A stretch of DNA of 64,000 bases from Ustulina deusta. Its lineage: Eukaryota > Ascomycota > Sordariomycetes > Xylariales > Xylariaceae. The position numbers were made by a program, and so were the translations under genes. The notes beneath the pieces were generated by a model. The model was not told the origin of the DNA and did not search any database. It worked only from the letters and a program-made list of their open reading frames with translations. Where the stretch lies: assembly GCA_023159155.1 (NCBI GenBank), contig JAJNNX010000038.1:186001-250000 (forward strand), given 5' to 3'. Every line of letters begins with the position of its first letter. Within the stretch, counting starts at the first letter, position 1. Shown here piece by piece: positions 1-13,527 of the stretch.

Positions 1-1775
1 TACGTAAAAGTTTATATTATAATTAAACTTTTTTATTTTTATTTTTTATATTTATAAATATATCGGACAATAGCTAATTATATAAAAGCTATTAAAAGCA
101 AACATATAAAAATACTAAAGCTTTTAAAAAATAACCCCTAATATTTTTAAATAACTCTCCGTACAAATTTATAGCTAAAAAAATTACTAAATATATTAAC
201 ATTTTTTTAGCTGCTATATAAAAAATAAGTAATTTTTATATATATAATAATATTTTATATAATTTTTATATAATAACTAAAAAAGAAATCAATATATAGG
301 TTATATACTTATATATTAAATATAGCCAAACTTTATATAAACTAAAAAACTTTTAAAAAATACTAATAAAAAATATTAAATTAGTTAAACTATAAATATT
401 ATAATTAATTAATAGCAAAATTATTATAAAAATATATAATATATTTTATATAAAAAGTATTTTAAACTAAAAGCTAGTAGAGCGTTTAAAAAAAAACTAT
501 ATTATATAACTTATAAAAAGCAGATATATCCTAGTATATAAACTTTAACTCTTTATATAATAATTTTAAATATTACTAACGTTTTTTATTTTAAATTAGT
601 AATTCTTTAGTTAAAACTATAATAATAAAATTTTTTTTATATAACAAAATAGTTTTATAGTACTTACCCTTAAAACTAAAGCATAATTCTAAAAAGGTTT
701 CTATATATAAAATTAAAAAAGACTTTTAATTTAAAATAATATATTACTATATAATAATAAAGCACTAAAAGCATACTTTTAAAAAATACTCTTAACTATA
801 AAACATTATTTATTTTTTATACTAATTAATAATCTAGCTATACAAGCTAGAAATATGCTATATTTTTAATATATAGTAAAATATCTAGTTTTATAATACT
901 TCCTATAAACTTTTAAGCAATTAATATTTTATATAATATTAAATATAAGAATATTTATATTTTATATTTAAATTTTATTTATATATAATATCTAGAATAA
1001 GATTATTCTAGTAATAAAATACTAAATATTTTTAAAAATTTAGTAAAAAAAAAAACTATTTTAAAAAGCTATATAATCTGCTCTATAATAAAGTATAATA
1101 GTTTATTAATTTTTACTAAAAAATAAAGATTATAAAAGAATAGTTTTATATAATATTTTTAGCTATTTTAACTAATTATATAAAAGATTATTATATATAT
1201 TATATTAGTTCTGATTATATATAAAAAGAAATATATAATATTATAGATTCATATTTTAATATAGTTATAAATTATAACTAGTATTAAATAAACTAAATTA
1301 ATATTATTTTTATATAAATATATAAATAAAAAAACCCCTTTTTTTATATAAAGTATTAAAAGTTATAATTAATAAACTATTAAAAATATAAAAAACATTT
1401 GAAGCAAAATATTTAAAAAAAAAATATTTTAGTATAACTGTTGTATAATTATACAAAAGTATGCTAGAATTCGAAACAATACTTATTTTCTAAAAACTTA
1501 TATCTAAAGGTTTCTTTTTTAACCTCTGTTTATACTTCCGAATTAAAAGCAACCTATTAAATAAACATTTTGTACAAAAAATAAAAAATACTTATTATAT
1601 AGATAAGCAATATAACTATATTAATTGCTACCCTATATAATATAAAAATACTAAATAATACTTTTATAATTTTTAAAAATAATACCTTAGCTAAGATCGT
1701 ACAAATATTTATTTCTAAAAAAATGTTTATATAAACAAAAAATACTTTATTTACTAAAAAAAAAGATATTAGTTA

Positions 1776-1890
1776 ATAATGTTATGCCGTAATGGTATAA
1801 TAAGGCTAATACACGCGGAGGCTGCAACACTTGCAGTCCCTTGGTCTTTTGGCGCAATGGTGACGCTCGGCAATTCGTCCCAATAAATAA
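1776..1890. other. G+C-richer island with tRNA-like 5' half
   Basis: About 115 bp of near-normal composition inside the RIP tract. Positions 1850-1860 read TGGCGCAATGG, which looks like a tRNA D-arm/A-box. The flanking bases resemble the acceptor and D-arm half of a fungal tRNA, but no matching T-arm or anticodon arm follows. It could be a tRNA-derived SINE head, a tRNA fragment, or a leftover of a retroelement LTR or primer-binding region. The assignment is weak. Confidence 0.3.
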
Positions 1891-2360
1891 ACTATACTTT
1901 TTAAAAAAAGGCTTATATAAAAAGCTAATATTTTAATATATATAAAATAATGTTTAATAATAAACTAACTTTAGTAGAATTTTTTATTTATTTTGTTAAG
2001 TATAAAGATTATTTAGACTTATATAATAATAAAAAAAATTCTAATATATATAATAAAAATATATAATATATTATAAATAATATATTTATATAGTATATAA
2101 TTTAAGAAAATATCTAAGCAATAATAATAAACTAGCTTTTAGACTAATTTATATTAGATAACTAGTATTATATAAAATACTAAAGTATTATTTAAAATAT
2201 AAGTGCTTTAAAGTTTTTAATTATAAAAAAGCTGCAAATAGAGGCATATATATAAGAAAACCCTAATATAAAGATTATATAAATGCTTAGAACAGCTAAA
2301 ATAAGCTTTAATAGAAATTATATAATAAGATTAATTATATAACTTTTTATATATTAAATA

Positions 2361-2371
2361 TTTTTATTTTA

Positions 2372-2402
<31 letters not shown>

Positions 2403-2442
2403 TTTATTTTTATTTTATTTTTATTTTATTTTTATTTTTATT
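2361..2442. repeat. T-rich (TTTTTA)n-type microsatellite
   Basis: Imperfect short tandem array of T4-5A units about 82 bp long. It sits immediately upstream of the recognisable copia-type integrase remnant. Confidence 0.8.
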
Positions 2443-2559
2443 AAAAGATATAAACTGCTTAAAAGCTTACTTTAATAATATAAAAAATATTATTATATAA
2501 AAAAACAAAAGTACCCTTTTTATTATATATAAATAGGGCTACTTTTTTTTTAATATTTA

Positions 2560-5290
2560 TTTATATAAAGCAGCTAACTATTTTATTAAAGTTGAACTAT
2601 AGCGCTTATATAAATGCTTTAGGCACTTTTATATAAAAAAACTATATAAAATATTAACTTATATAAAACATAAAATTAAGTAGTTAATTTTAAAAAAAAT
2701 CTAGAAGTTCTATTACTATTACTAAACATATAACAAAGCTCTATGCTATTTTAAGTTTATAATTAAAAATAACTATAAATTTAATTATAAAATAGTTATA
2801 AATATTATATAAATAAAGAACTAAAATATATTATATATAATTCATATTATAATATTATTTTAAGTAGCTATTTTTTTAAAATCTATATTTATATAAAATA
2901 TATAAGAAATATTATATAAATATTAGATTAATATTTATTAAGAACCTCCTAATAATATTATATATAACCCAAAAATAAATTTTTTATTAAACAAATTTAA
3001 AAAGTATATAAAAATAATAAACATATAATACTATAAAATGTTTATTAAAGCATATTAAGCAATTAAAAAAATAAAATAAACATATAAACCGCTAAAACAT
3101 ATATATAATATTTTTTAAAAAGAAATTAATATATAAATAAATAATAAATCAATTTTATAAATAATAGTTAAAGCATTAAATAATATAGCTGGACTAAACA
3201 GCTTTATATTAACTTTTTTTGTTTTTAGAGCATACCTATATATTAATAAAGATTTTTTTTTTTTTTTAGCCCTTATATAAAAAGCAGCAGTTATTTAAAA
3301 CATAATAAAAATATTATATAAAAACTATATAAAAATTAAAATTAACCGTACAATTAAAGAACAAAATAAACCATTTTCGCACAATATATTTATATTTCTT
3401 TTTTATAGCAAAATTTTAATAAAAAAAAAAAAAGGATAAAAAGGCCTATATAAAATCAAAACAATTAAAGAATTAAATATAATTATTGCTTTAATAAATA
3501 GGCCAATATATTTCTACTATATATAAATCAAACTATATTACTATATAAAAAATACCTAAACTAAAAATATAAAAAATAATAATATATAATTAATATAGCT
3601 AACAATAATATAAAAAAAATATAACCGGCTAAAAAAAAAACCTATTATATATTTATTATATAATATTTAAATATTATAAACTTTTTTAATTATAAAAGAA
3701 TATTAAGCTTTTAAGCTAATAATTAAGCTTTGTATAAATAGGATTATTATAACCCTTAAAAAACTATTTAAAAAGTTAAATATAATAAAAATTAATAAAT
3801 TTATTATATAAAGTATTTTTAAGTTTATTATATATAACCTAAATAAAAAAAAAATATATATATATATATTTTTAAATCTTGTTTTATATAAAAAGTAAAA
3901 AAAAAAAATACCAAGCTATATAAAAAATCAAAACTAGTTATATAAAAATATAATAATACTAAAAAAAGCATAATTTTAACTTAATTATTAATAATCTAAT
4001 AAATAAGCTAATAGCTAATCTTAGCCTTTAGATCTATTTTTATATATAACTTTAAAGCATTATATAAGCTTAAAAATATTACTTAAACTTATATCTAGTT
4101 AAAAAATAAACTATTATATAATATTTATACTTATTTACTTTTAGAACTAAAAAATAAATATTTTTTAAAGATTATCTTATAGATTATATAACTTTTATAT
4201 AGCCTAGCTAAATCTAAGTTATACTAGTTTAAAACTTAAAATATAAATATTTATATATAACTTATATTTATTATTTATATATAATAACCTAAATATTTTT
4301 AAAATAACTAAAATATAAACAGATAATATTTTAAGCTTTATAACCTTAAACTTTTTAATATATAAAAAAGAAAAACTTTAGTAAGCAAAACTTCGTACAA
4401 AAGTAAAAAAAGTTTTATTTTTTAACTACCTAATCAAGTTTAATAGTAAGAAATTTTTTTTATATAAATATAACATTATAATAATCTAAAAAGCCAAGCT
4501 AAAGATTTAGCTAAAATTAACCTTTATATAAAAAAGTTTGCTTAAGCTTATATTTTCTAATAAGCTTAAAAAATATATATTAGTAATATATGCTAACTAG
4601 AAGCTATATATAATTTTACTATTATAGCTTAAATAATTAAGCTATAATTATATAATATTAAAGTATTAAATAAATAAATTAAATAATAAAAAAATAATTT
4701 AATTTAAAAATTTATATTTATTTTATTTAATTTTTATTATATAAAGCTATTTATTTTTATAAATAGCTTATTTATAAATAATATAAATATAATTTCTTAA
4801 TTTAGTTTTATTATTATATTAATAGTTAAAATTTATATAAAAAATACAATAAATCTAAACTTTAAAATTAAAAAAAATATTATATATTAGAATTTAAACA
4901 AATATAAATAAATTATATAAAACGTTTTAATTAGCAAATTATATAGTATAATAAATAGTTTTAATAGTATTATTGCTTTTTATACAATTTTTTAAAAAGT
5001 TATAAAAATATTTAATCTATTTTTAATATTTGCTATTTTATACTTAGATTTAAAATTATTATATAATTATTTAATTAAGCTAGAAATAATATAAAAAAAA
5101 ATAATAATAATTAATATTATATTTTTTTAGAAATTATATAAAAAGAAAAAATTTTCTAAAGTATAATAAATTAATAATAAAAATAATTTAATAAATATAT
5201 TTACTAAGCATACTTTAAACTAAGTATTAAAAATTTTAGTTTTTATTAATAAGCTATTTATATAAGTTAAAATATTTATTAAAAAATTAT
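2560..5290 (+). mobile_element. Ty1/copia-type retrotransposon pol relic (RIP-inactivated)
   Basis: Conceptual reading on the + strand, with stops tolerated, gives fungal copia pol segments in the expected order. Around 2747-2815 and 2922-2990 is an integrase core. At 3170-3250 and 3413-3460 is the integrase C-terminal region, ending in a decayed K-G-x-K-G-x-Y-K stretch. At 4198-4240 is an RT block (Y-S-L-A-K-S-K-L-Y). At 4313-4333 is a T-D-N-I-L block where active copies have T-D-D. From about 4890 to 5290 is a long RNase H and C-terminal region including L-D-L-K-L-L-Y and F-T-K-H-T. Trp and Gln positions are repeatedly TAG or TAA, and Asp is often Asn, as expected from C-to-T change on both strands. 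The reading frame shifts between blocks, so indels are also present. LTRs were not found, so the element's ends are unknown. Identification rests on family memory of conserved motifs; I am confident of the class, less of the boundaries. Confidence 0.8.
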
Positions 5291-6075
5291 AAAAAATATG
5301 TTTATATAATAAAAAATAACTAATAATTAAGCTATATATAAAAAAGCAAATATTATATATAAGTATTAAAAAAAATAAAAAAATATAAAAAAGATAATAA
5401 AAATTTATTTATATTCTAAAAAACTAATATATAACTACTCCTTCCCTTTTCCCCTTAGATAAAACTTTTTTTTTTTTTTTTAACTACGGTTAAAGCATTA
5501 TGTTTTATATAAACGTTAGATGCAAGCGCTATATATACCTTTTTAAAACCTAGAAACCTAATAACACACTAAGAATAGCGCTTTAGTGTAGTAATAGTAA
5601 TTGTTGTATAGACTGTCCAAGCAAAGCAAGGATACTACTTTTTAACTTTGGACTAAAATAACCTAAAAATAGCCTTTTTAGCAAATAAACTTAGCCTAAA
5701 CATTTATAAAAACATTTAATAATAATATTTAAAATATAATATTAATAAATAAAGCAGTAGTAATAATGCTTTTTTTGTTTTATTATATAATAAAATATAT
5801 TAGTTATTAAATATACTAAAAATTATTTATATAAAAGGTCTATATAAAAGCTTAGTAGGCCTAACTCCTTGTAGGGAAGCTATATATTTTTATATAGCTA
5901 TTATTTTTTGTATAGATAAAATTTTAAAACTATAAAACGCTACTTAAAGCAGGCAGCGCTAGATATAAGCGGGCAAAAGCAATAGTAAACATGCTACTAC
6001 TATTACTACTACTGTTAATAGTACTGCTTAGATTACTATTAGTACAATATTTAAAATAGCAAAAAAACTTTATAT

Positions 6076-6178
6076 ATAATAGTAATAGTAGTAATAGTAG
6101 TAGTAATAGTAGTACTACTATTACTAATAATATTATTATTACTATTATTATTATTATTATTACTATTATTATTATATA
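6076..6178. repeat. TAG/TAA then TAT/TAC trinucleotide microsatellite
   Basis: About 100 bp of imperfect trinucleotide repeats that change from TAG/TAA units to ATT/ACT units in the middle. The two halves are therefore partly inverted copies and could fold back. Confidence 0.85.
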
Positions 6179-6221
6179 ACAACTATTATTTTTAAATTAA
6201 TATAATTTTGGAATAATAGCT

Positions 6222-6222
6222 A

Positions 6223-6259
<37 letters not shown>

Positions 6260-6294
6260 GCTTAAAGAAAAAAAAAAAAAAAAAAAAAAAAAAA
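6222..6294. repeat. (TA)n followed by a 27-nt A run
   Basis: A TA dinucleotide array runs to about 6259, followed by a short linker and an uninterrupted A tract from 6268 to 6294. A poly(A) tract like this can mark the 3' end of a retroposed sequence, but no LINE or SINE body was recognised next to it. Confidence 0.75.
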
Positions 6295-6960
6295 GCAATA
6301 TAAAAATAGCCCGTTTTATATATAACAGCTATAAATATTACGCTTTATTTAATCTTAAGCACTTTTAAATAGTATATAAAAAGTAGTTATATATAAAAAG
6401 TAATTATATATAGAAAGTAGTTATATATAGAAAGCAATCATATATAATAAGCAAACTATAAAAAGCTTTTTAAAAAAATAGCAATTTAATATGCTATTAA
6501 ATAATTTTATTAGCTATAGATTAGCTATATATTATAGTCTATATTTTTTTTGCATTTAAAATTTCTTATTTTTTTTAGCAGTTATATAGAGGTACGCTAT
6601 AATTAAAAAAGAAAAAAGCTAGTGTTATAATAATAGCATTAACTACGTACAAAGCTATTACTAACTACATACAAAACTATTTATATAATACTAGCAATTG
6701 GCTAATTGGTCCAATTGCATAGGCGGTGTATATATGCAGAATTCTCTTATTATATAAAAATTCTTTATACGAAAGTCTTACTTTCGTACGGATAGTTAGA
6801 GAGATAGATCGATATATATAGTTATTTATCTTACTTTTTTGTTACGTACAATATTGTACCCCCTAGCTACCCAACAGAATTTATATATAATAATATTATA
6901 TTTATATTTATATATATAACCCTATTTTATATAAATTATAAATATTATCTAGTAGCTTAT

Positions 6961-7139
6961 TGTCATGCCTGGCATACTGGGACCGGTGCACACTTACTAT
7001 ATATATATACTATATCTACACCTATTTTAATAGAAAATCTTCTTTTTATAAGCTTTAGTTTTGTAAGCTAACTTTACTAAATATATAACTTATCTTTTTA
7101 TATATTGTACCTGATCTTGTAAACTTCCTATTTATAATA
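6961..7139 (+). repeat. 5' LTR of the gypsy-type element
   Basis: 179 bp beginning TGTCATGCCTGG and ending TTTATAATA, where the 3' copy ends TTTATGACA. Nearly all differences from the 3' LTR are C/T or G/A transitions, as RIP produces. It is preceded by the target duplication CTTAT. Confidence 0.9.
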
Positions 7140-8673
7140 ATTCTAAAGCTTTTTTTTAAAATTATTTATAATATATTTATATAATAGCTTCTAAAAAACC
7201 TAAACTATTAATTAGATTAATATTTCCTAAAAAAAATAAATTAGCTATAAATAACTAATAAAGCTATACTAATTCTTTTTTAAATAAAAATTAAAAATTA
7301 AAGCTTAATAATAGTTTAATATTTAGTTACTAAAATAATAATAATATTTTATGATTTAAAAATACTAACTAATTTTTATTATAATAAAATATTTAGCTTA
7401 AAACAGAACTTAAAAAAATAAATAAATAGCTAAAAAAATAAAAACAACCCGTTTTTAGATCGAAGGGATTTTAATCTATAAGCGTACATAAATTAATATT
7501 AAAATAAAAACCTAAAAAACATAAGTATTAAAAAAAAGCTAAAGATCTAAAAAACTTTAAATCTTTTAATTTTTTAGATTTTTTTTTTATTTTTTACCTA
7601 GAACATAAAAGTTAGCACTAAAAACAATATAACTTTTTTAATTTTAGTTTATTACTTATTTTTTTATTTTTTTATTATTATTTAATAAGTTAGATCTAAG
7701 TAGTTCTAACTATTAATTATTTTTTTATTATAAATACTATAATAATAATAAAAAATTAAATATTAATTTTAGTTATTTTTTAAAATTTAAATACTTTTTG
7801 TTTATTATATAGTTTATTTATAACTAATAAATTAAATAAATTAAAAAACTAAAATCTATGTTTAAAAGTTTATAAAAAAAGTTCTAACAAGCTTAAACTT
7901 GAATTATTTATATAATTAGCAAAATGGACTAGGATTACAAAAATTAATATTAAGTTTTTTAAAAAAAAAAAGCGTACTAAGATTATTTTTTTTATAAATT
8001 TGATTAAAAAATTTTTATTAATTAGACTAAAACTTTAATTTGCTAATTAATTTTTTTTGTTATAAATATTAGCTAGCAATTAAAAAAAGTTTAATAATAA
8101 ACTAATTAAAACTTTAAAATATTTAATTAATATTTGTTTTAGATTAAGATTTAAAAAAAACAACAAAGTAATAATAAAAAAGCTATATTATATTACTAAA
8201 AACTAACCGATTTGCTCTAACAAAAAATTATAAATTTTAATAATCTATTATTTTAAAGAAAATTAGTAATAGTAAATATAGTATAGCATTATTAAAAACT
8301 AATAATTTTTATTTTTAAAGCTATAAAATTTTAATAAAAATTTTTATATTTAAATATTAACCGAACTAATACTAATAAACCTTAAAATTAATAATAATAC
8401 TAAAGCTTTTTTAAGTAGAAATACTTTAATAATAAGAATTATTTTTGCTAAAGCTAAAAATATTATAATATAGTTTAGAGTTAAAATAATTATTAATACT
8501 ATAACTAGTTAAAGCAACCTTATCTAAATTAGCAACTTTTTAATAATTATATATTTAAAAAGTTATTATTTTTTAAATATTTTAGCTAATATATTTCTAA
8601 TATATTTTAAAAATAGCTATAAAGTAACCTTAATAATTGCTTAAAGCAAAATAGTAATACTTAGGACTTTTTT

Positions 8674-8721
8674 TGTTTTAATTGCAAGAAAATAAGTTAT
8701 ATTAGTTATAACTATAAAGAA
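8674..8721 (+). pseudogene. gag nucleocapsid zinc-knuckle remnant
   Basis: The + strand reads C-F-N-C then K-K-I-S-Y-I-S-Y-N-Y-K-E. The spacing is exactly that of a CX2CX4HX4C zinc knuckle, but the His and the last Cys are both Tyr (CAT to TAT and TGT/TGC to TAT type changes). The codon phase here (1 mod 3) differs from that of pol (2 mod 3). This fits either a natural gag/pol frame change or a later indel. Confidence 0.75.
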
Positions 8722-9959
8722 TTTAACTAGTAATACTTACTAGAAAATTAAAAATATTAGATTTAGAAAATTTATTTAAATTAAAAATAAAAAAATTCTA
8801 ATATATCTTATTATTTATAAAAAAATAACTATTATTTAGACTAAAATTGTTTATATAATTTTTTAGTATATTTTAATAAATATTTAAATAATAATTAAAA
8901 AAACAAAAAGTAGTTTTAATTTTAGCTATAAAACCTAAGCTAAAACTATAGCTTTTTATATTTGTTTTATGTTAATTTTATATTTTATATAATATTTATT
9001 TTATTAGCTTAAAAAAACTTTTATTAAAAATATTTATTAATTTAAATTTTTATATTAAATATAATTATATTAATTATATTTTTATTTTATATAATAAACT
9101 AGAAAAAGCTCTATTTTGTACCTATGCTTTATAATATACTGCTAAAAATAGATTTTTTATTTATAGCGCTTATTAGGTTACTTATAAATTTACTAATAGT
9201 TATAGGGTAACTTAAAAATTTTGGTATATTTGCGTTATTATTAATTAAAATAATTAGTTAAAAAAAAGTCTAGTGCTTTTTTTCCAAACTATACTAAAAA
9301 ACTAAAAAAATTATACTTAATTTAAGTTTAAATTATTAATTTTATAGCTTAAAGCTTAAGTATTTTAAGTTAATTATAGTTTATTAATTTATTAAAGCTT
9401 ACAAAAATAAAAAATATTATTAAGCTATTATATATTTTTTTGAACTTTTTTAGTTAAAAGAATTAAAAACTAAAAGGAATTGTACCGGTTTTAAAAATGT
9501 TTTGCTAGAATTTTATAACTTAGCTAATTTTTTTAATATTAATAAAGCTAGTATTTTTTTATATTCTAAACAAAAAAACTTAGCGATTAATCTATAAAAT
9601 AACGCTATAGTATTTTATTATTTTATTTATTTATTAGCCTAGAACAAATTTAAAGAATTTTAAGAATAGCTTGCAGAAATAATAGCTAATAAAAAAATAT
9701 AGAAATCTAAAAGCTTAGCTAAAGCTTTTATTTTGTTTGTTTTTAAAAAAAAATAAAAGTTTAAAACTATATATAAATTATAAAAAACTTAACTATATTA
9801 CATAGAAAAATTACTATATTTTTTCCTTTATTTTAGAATTAATAAATAGACTTATATATATTAAAATATTTATTAAAATTAATTTTAAAAACGTTTATTA
9901 TTGCATTTAAATTAAAAAAAGAAATAAATAAAAAATAGCTTTTTATATATATTATAGCT

Positions 9960-12650
9960 ATTATAAATTTCTAGTTATACTTATAAGTTTATATAATATT
10001 TCTGTTATTTTTTAAAACTATATATATAAAATATTTAATAATATTTTAGATATATTTTATATTATATATTTAAATAATATTTTTATATTTTTTATAAATA
10101 AAAAATCCTATACAAAACATATTTAAAAAATTATTAAAAAATTTTAAAATACTAAGCTATATATTAAACCTTTAAAATATTAGTTTTACTAAAAAATTTT
10201 TTAATTTTTTAAATATATTATATTTAGTTAAAGTATTAAAATAAATCTTAATTATATTAATATAATTAAACAATAATTATTTTCTAGTTTTTGTTATAAG
10301 CTATAATAGTTCTTAGGGTTTTATAACTTTTACTAGCGCTTTATTAAAGAGTATTTTTAGGTTGCTGCTTTTTTAACTTAGTATTTAAAAAAAAGCATAA
10401 CTAGAACAAAAAAAAATTAAATTTTTTTAGACTATTTTATAATAAAAGCTTTTAAAAAGCTTTAGGACTTATTCAGAAAAGCTATTCTTTTTATATATTT
10501 TAACTTTAAAAAGCAAATATTAATAAAAACTAATTTTTCTAAAGCAGCGCTAGCAAAGAACTTTTTTTAAAAAAATAATTAGAATAAATAGCGTTCTGTT
10601 ACGTTTTATTTTTATAAGTTTATTAATATAGAATTAAATTATAGAACTTTAGATTAAAAAATACTTATAATTATAAAATATTTTAAGTATTAATAGCATT
10701 ATTTTTAAAAAAGCAAATTATTAGTTAAAGTATTAATTAACTATAGTAATTTTTAAATATTTATAAAAATTCTAAAGCTAAATAAAAAGCAAGCTTGTTA
10801 GTATATATATTTAGTTCTTTTTGATTTTATTATTAAATATAAGCAAGGCAAACAAAACAAAGCTAATCCTTTATTGCGCTAATCTGATTATATAAGTAAT
10901 TTGCTCCAAAATATTAATCTTTTTTTAATACTAAAAAGAAAAATTATAGTAATATAAACTAAGATTTTTAATAAGTACCTAAAGGTACTAGTAGGCAAAG
11001 TGTATGCTGCCCGACCCTTTAAAGAAAGGACTATTTTTGTATAGGCAGTTATATATATATAGGCATAAATAGCTATAGGTAATAAGAACTTCTAAAATTT
11101 GGATATATTATAAAGCTTATAAAACATAATTTAAAATATTTAATAAAAAGACCCTAAATATAGGTTAATTAAAAAGCGTATTAATACTAAAAAGCCTATA
11201 AATTTTTAATAAATAATTAAAAGATTTTTTTTATACTATAAAAATAAAGTTTATATTTTTTTTAAAAAATCTATTTATTTTTAGCTTATTAAATTGTATT
11301 ATAATAACTTATTAGTAAAACATTTTAAATAAAAATGCATATTTAAACTATTATAATATAAGTTTTTCTAACTAAAAATAAAAGCAGATATTAATAATTA
11401 TATAAGTAGTTATACAATATACTTTAGATTAAAAACAAAATACTACTAAAAATATAACAAACTTAATATTTTATTTATATTCTTAGCTTTTATATAAAAA
11501 TTATTTATAAATTTTATATTTAGACTATCTTTAACTTTTTATAAAAACTACTAAATTAATTATATTTTAATAATTATTAATAAATTTATTAAATTAATAT
11601 ATTTGTTTTTTATTAATACTAAAATAACTTTAATATAGCTTGCTACTTTATTTTATTAAAAAATCAAATATATTTATAAAGGTTTTATAAATATTATGTT
11701 AGACTGCGGCTTTTTTTTTACTAGTTATTTCTAGTTAGATTTATATTATTACTTTGAAATTAAAAAAAAATATTTAGTTGCGTTTTATTCTAAAACTAAT
11801 AAATAAACAAAATATATAAATTAAACAATTAAAAACTATTTTAAATGTTTTATTAATAATAAACAAACTAATTAGCTATAATTACTCCCTTAAGCATATT
11901 TTGCAATTAATTTAGCTATTAATAATATAACTAACAAATCACCTTTTAAAGCCCTATATAGCTATATACTAAAGTTCAAACTATTTATTAAAGATAACTT
12001 TACTTTAAAAAGAGTACTAATAGTATAGGAACAATTGCAAAAACTACAAACTATTAAAAGTAATTTGAAAAATTAATAATAAATTATAATTAAAGAGCAT
12101 TAAAAATATTATAATATTAAATATAAACTTATAATTTATAAAATTAAAAATATAGTAATATTATTTATAAAAAACTTAAATTTTAAATATTCCAAACTTA
12201 TACTTAAGTTTATTAGCCTATTTTAGATCCTTAGCTATATTAGATCGCAGGCATATTGCTTTACATTTTTAATATAATATATCTATTTTTATAACGTTTT
12301 TTTTATTTAACTACTTAAGCTTTAAAAAGCTAATACTATATATAATTTACTTATACTAAACCTTATAAACAATTTAAATAAATAAAAAATTAAAAATATA
12401 ATAGTAAAACAAATATATAATTATAAGTTATACTATAAAGTTAAATAAAAAAGCTAGCTAATTAAATATAACTAATAAATATTAGCTATTAATATTATAA
12501 TACTTAAAGCAATATAAGTTTTTAAATAATAGTAAAGTTATAAAAAAAAAACTTCTAACTTAATAATTTATATCTAAAATAATAATAATAAAAAATTAAT
12601 TGATTTTATTTTTACTTAAAGGTACCTAGCCTTATTGCTTAAAAATTTAA
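9960..12650 (+). pseudogene. gypsy pol remnant: RT, RNase H, integrase
   Basis: All blocks read in one phase. RT: Y-K-F-L-V at about 9962, then F-stop-N-Y (the stop replacing Gln) at about 10010. The catalytic block at 10067-10090 reads YLNNIFIF, where active enzymes have Y-L-D-D, so both metal-binding Asp codons are lost. RNase H: K-T-N-F-S-K-A-A-L at 10526, corresponding to E-T-D-A-S. Integrase: I-I-I-N-K-F-I-K-L-I-Y at 11570-11600 around the first core block. At 11699-11800 is D-C-G-F-F-F-T-S followed by F-Y-S-K-T-N, matching the S-D-R-G...F-T-S and H-P-Q-T-D regions. A chromodomain-like stretch may follow at about 12600-12660 in the same phase, but this is tentative. Preserved phase over 2.7 kb means damage was almost purely by transition, not indels. 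Confidence 0.85.
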
Positions 12651-12714
12651 CTAATCTAATAATTATATTAGCCCAAAACTCTAGTAAGTTAATAAAAACA
12701 AACCTATAAAAAAC

Positions 12715-12783
12715 CTATACGGTTAGAATCGAACTAACTATTTTAAATACTTGATCTGCGCCTTATTATTAGGCTACATACAA
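12715..12783 (-). pseudogene. tRNA-like remnant inside the gypsy element
   Basis: On the minus strand 12783-12777 (TTGTATG) pairs with 12721-12715 (CGTATAG) as a 7-bp acceptor stem, using G-U pairs. A D-arm GCC/GGC follows, and a T-arm GTTAG-TTCGATT-CTAAC is perfect. The anticodon arm is short: with a 5-bp stem the loop has 5 rather than 7 nt, so no anticodon can be assigned. It is a decayed tRNA or tRNA-derived repeat, not a working gene. Confidence 0.5.
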
Positions 12784-13527
12784 ACTACTTCTAAAATCAA
12801 ATCTTATTAAAATAATAAATATCTAAATTTATTATAGCAGCTATAGCAATAATCCAAATTGCTTAATTATAAGCACTTATAACTATTTTTTTAATTTTGT
12901 TATAAAATAACAAATAACTAATATCTATAGTATATAATTATAATCTTTAAATTAAAAACATATAATAGTTATATAAAAATATGCCTTATATTAATTATTT
13001 ATTTATTTATATTAAATAATAGTACAAAATAAGATTAAATAAAAATATTTATAGCATTAAAAAAAAAGTATGCTACTACTTAAAGCAAGATATTTTTTTG
13101 TTATATTATTAGTTAAAAATATATAATACGAATGCTTTAAAAACATATAAATAACTTATAAAAACTTAATAAAATAATAATAAAACTATTTATTTTAATA
13201 TTACTAAGTTTGCTAGTAAGGCCAAATTATATATAATAAGTTACTAAAAAATAATAAAACATTTTTAATAAACAAAATTAAATATTAGCTAACTACTAAT
13301 AAAGCTTTATAAAAGTTTGCTAAATAATTAAACTTGCTTTATTAATAACTTTATTACTATTTATATCTGTTTTAAAGTCAAAAAACTAATAAAACTAGTT
13401 TAACAATTTATTAATACAAACTATATTAAAAAATATTAAATCTAAAACTTAATTAAATAAAAAATTTAAGTTAGTATTAATATTAATATAAAATAAATAT
13501 AGATCTATTTATAGGGTTATATATTTT

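Larger units (their letters stand above)
1..2559. other. A+T-rich RIP-mutated tract, no gene
   Basis: This stretch is almost entirely A and T, with very few CpA or TpG dinucleotides and no usable reading frame. It lies directly upstream of the copia-type pol relic and may hold that element's decayed gag and 5' LTR, but I could not recognise either. Only the small G+C-richer island near 1.8 kb and a T-rich microsatellite stand out. Confidence 0.8.
5291..6960. other. A+T-rich spacer with microsatellites
   Basis: No gene is seen. The interval holds a few less-mutated patches (near 5440-5650, 5860-6000 and 6690-6890) and simple repeats described separately. It ends exactly at the 5' LTR of the gypsy-type element. 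Confidence 0.7.

Noticed and set aside
6076..6178. CRISPR-like regular repeats
   Set aside because: Simple trinucleotide microsatellite without unique spacers; the genome is eukaryotic.
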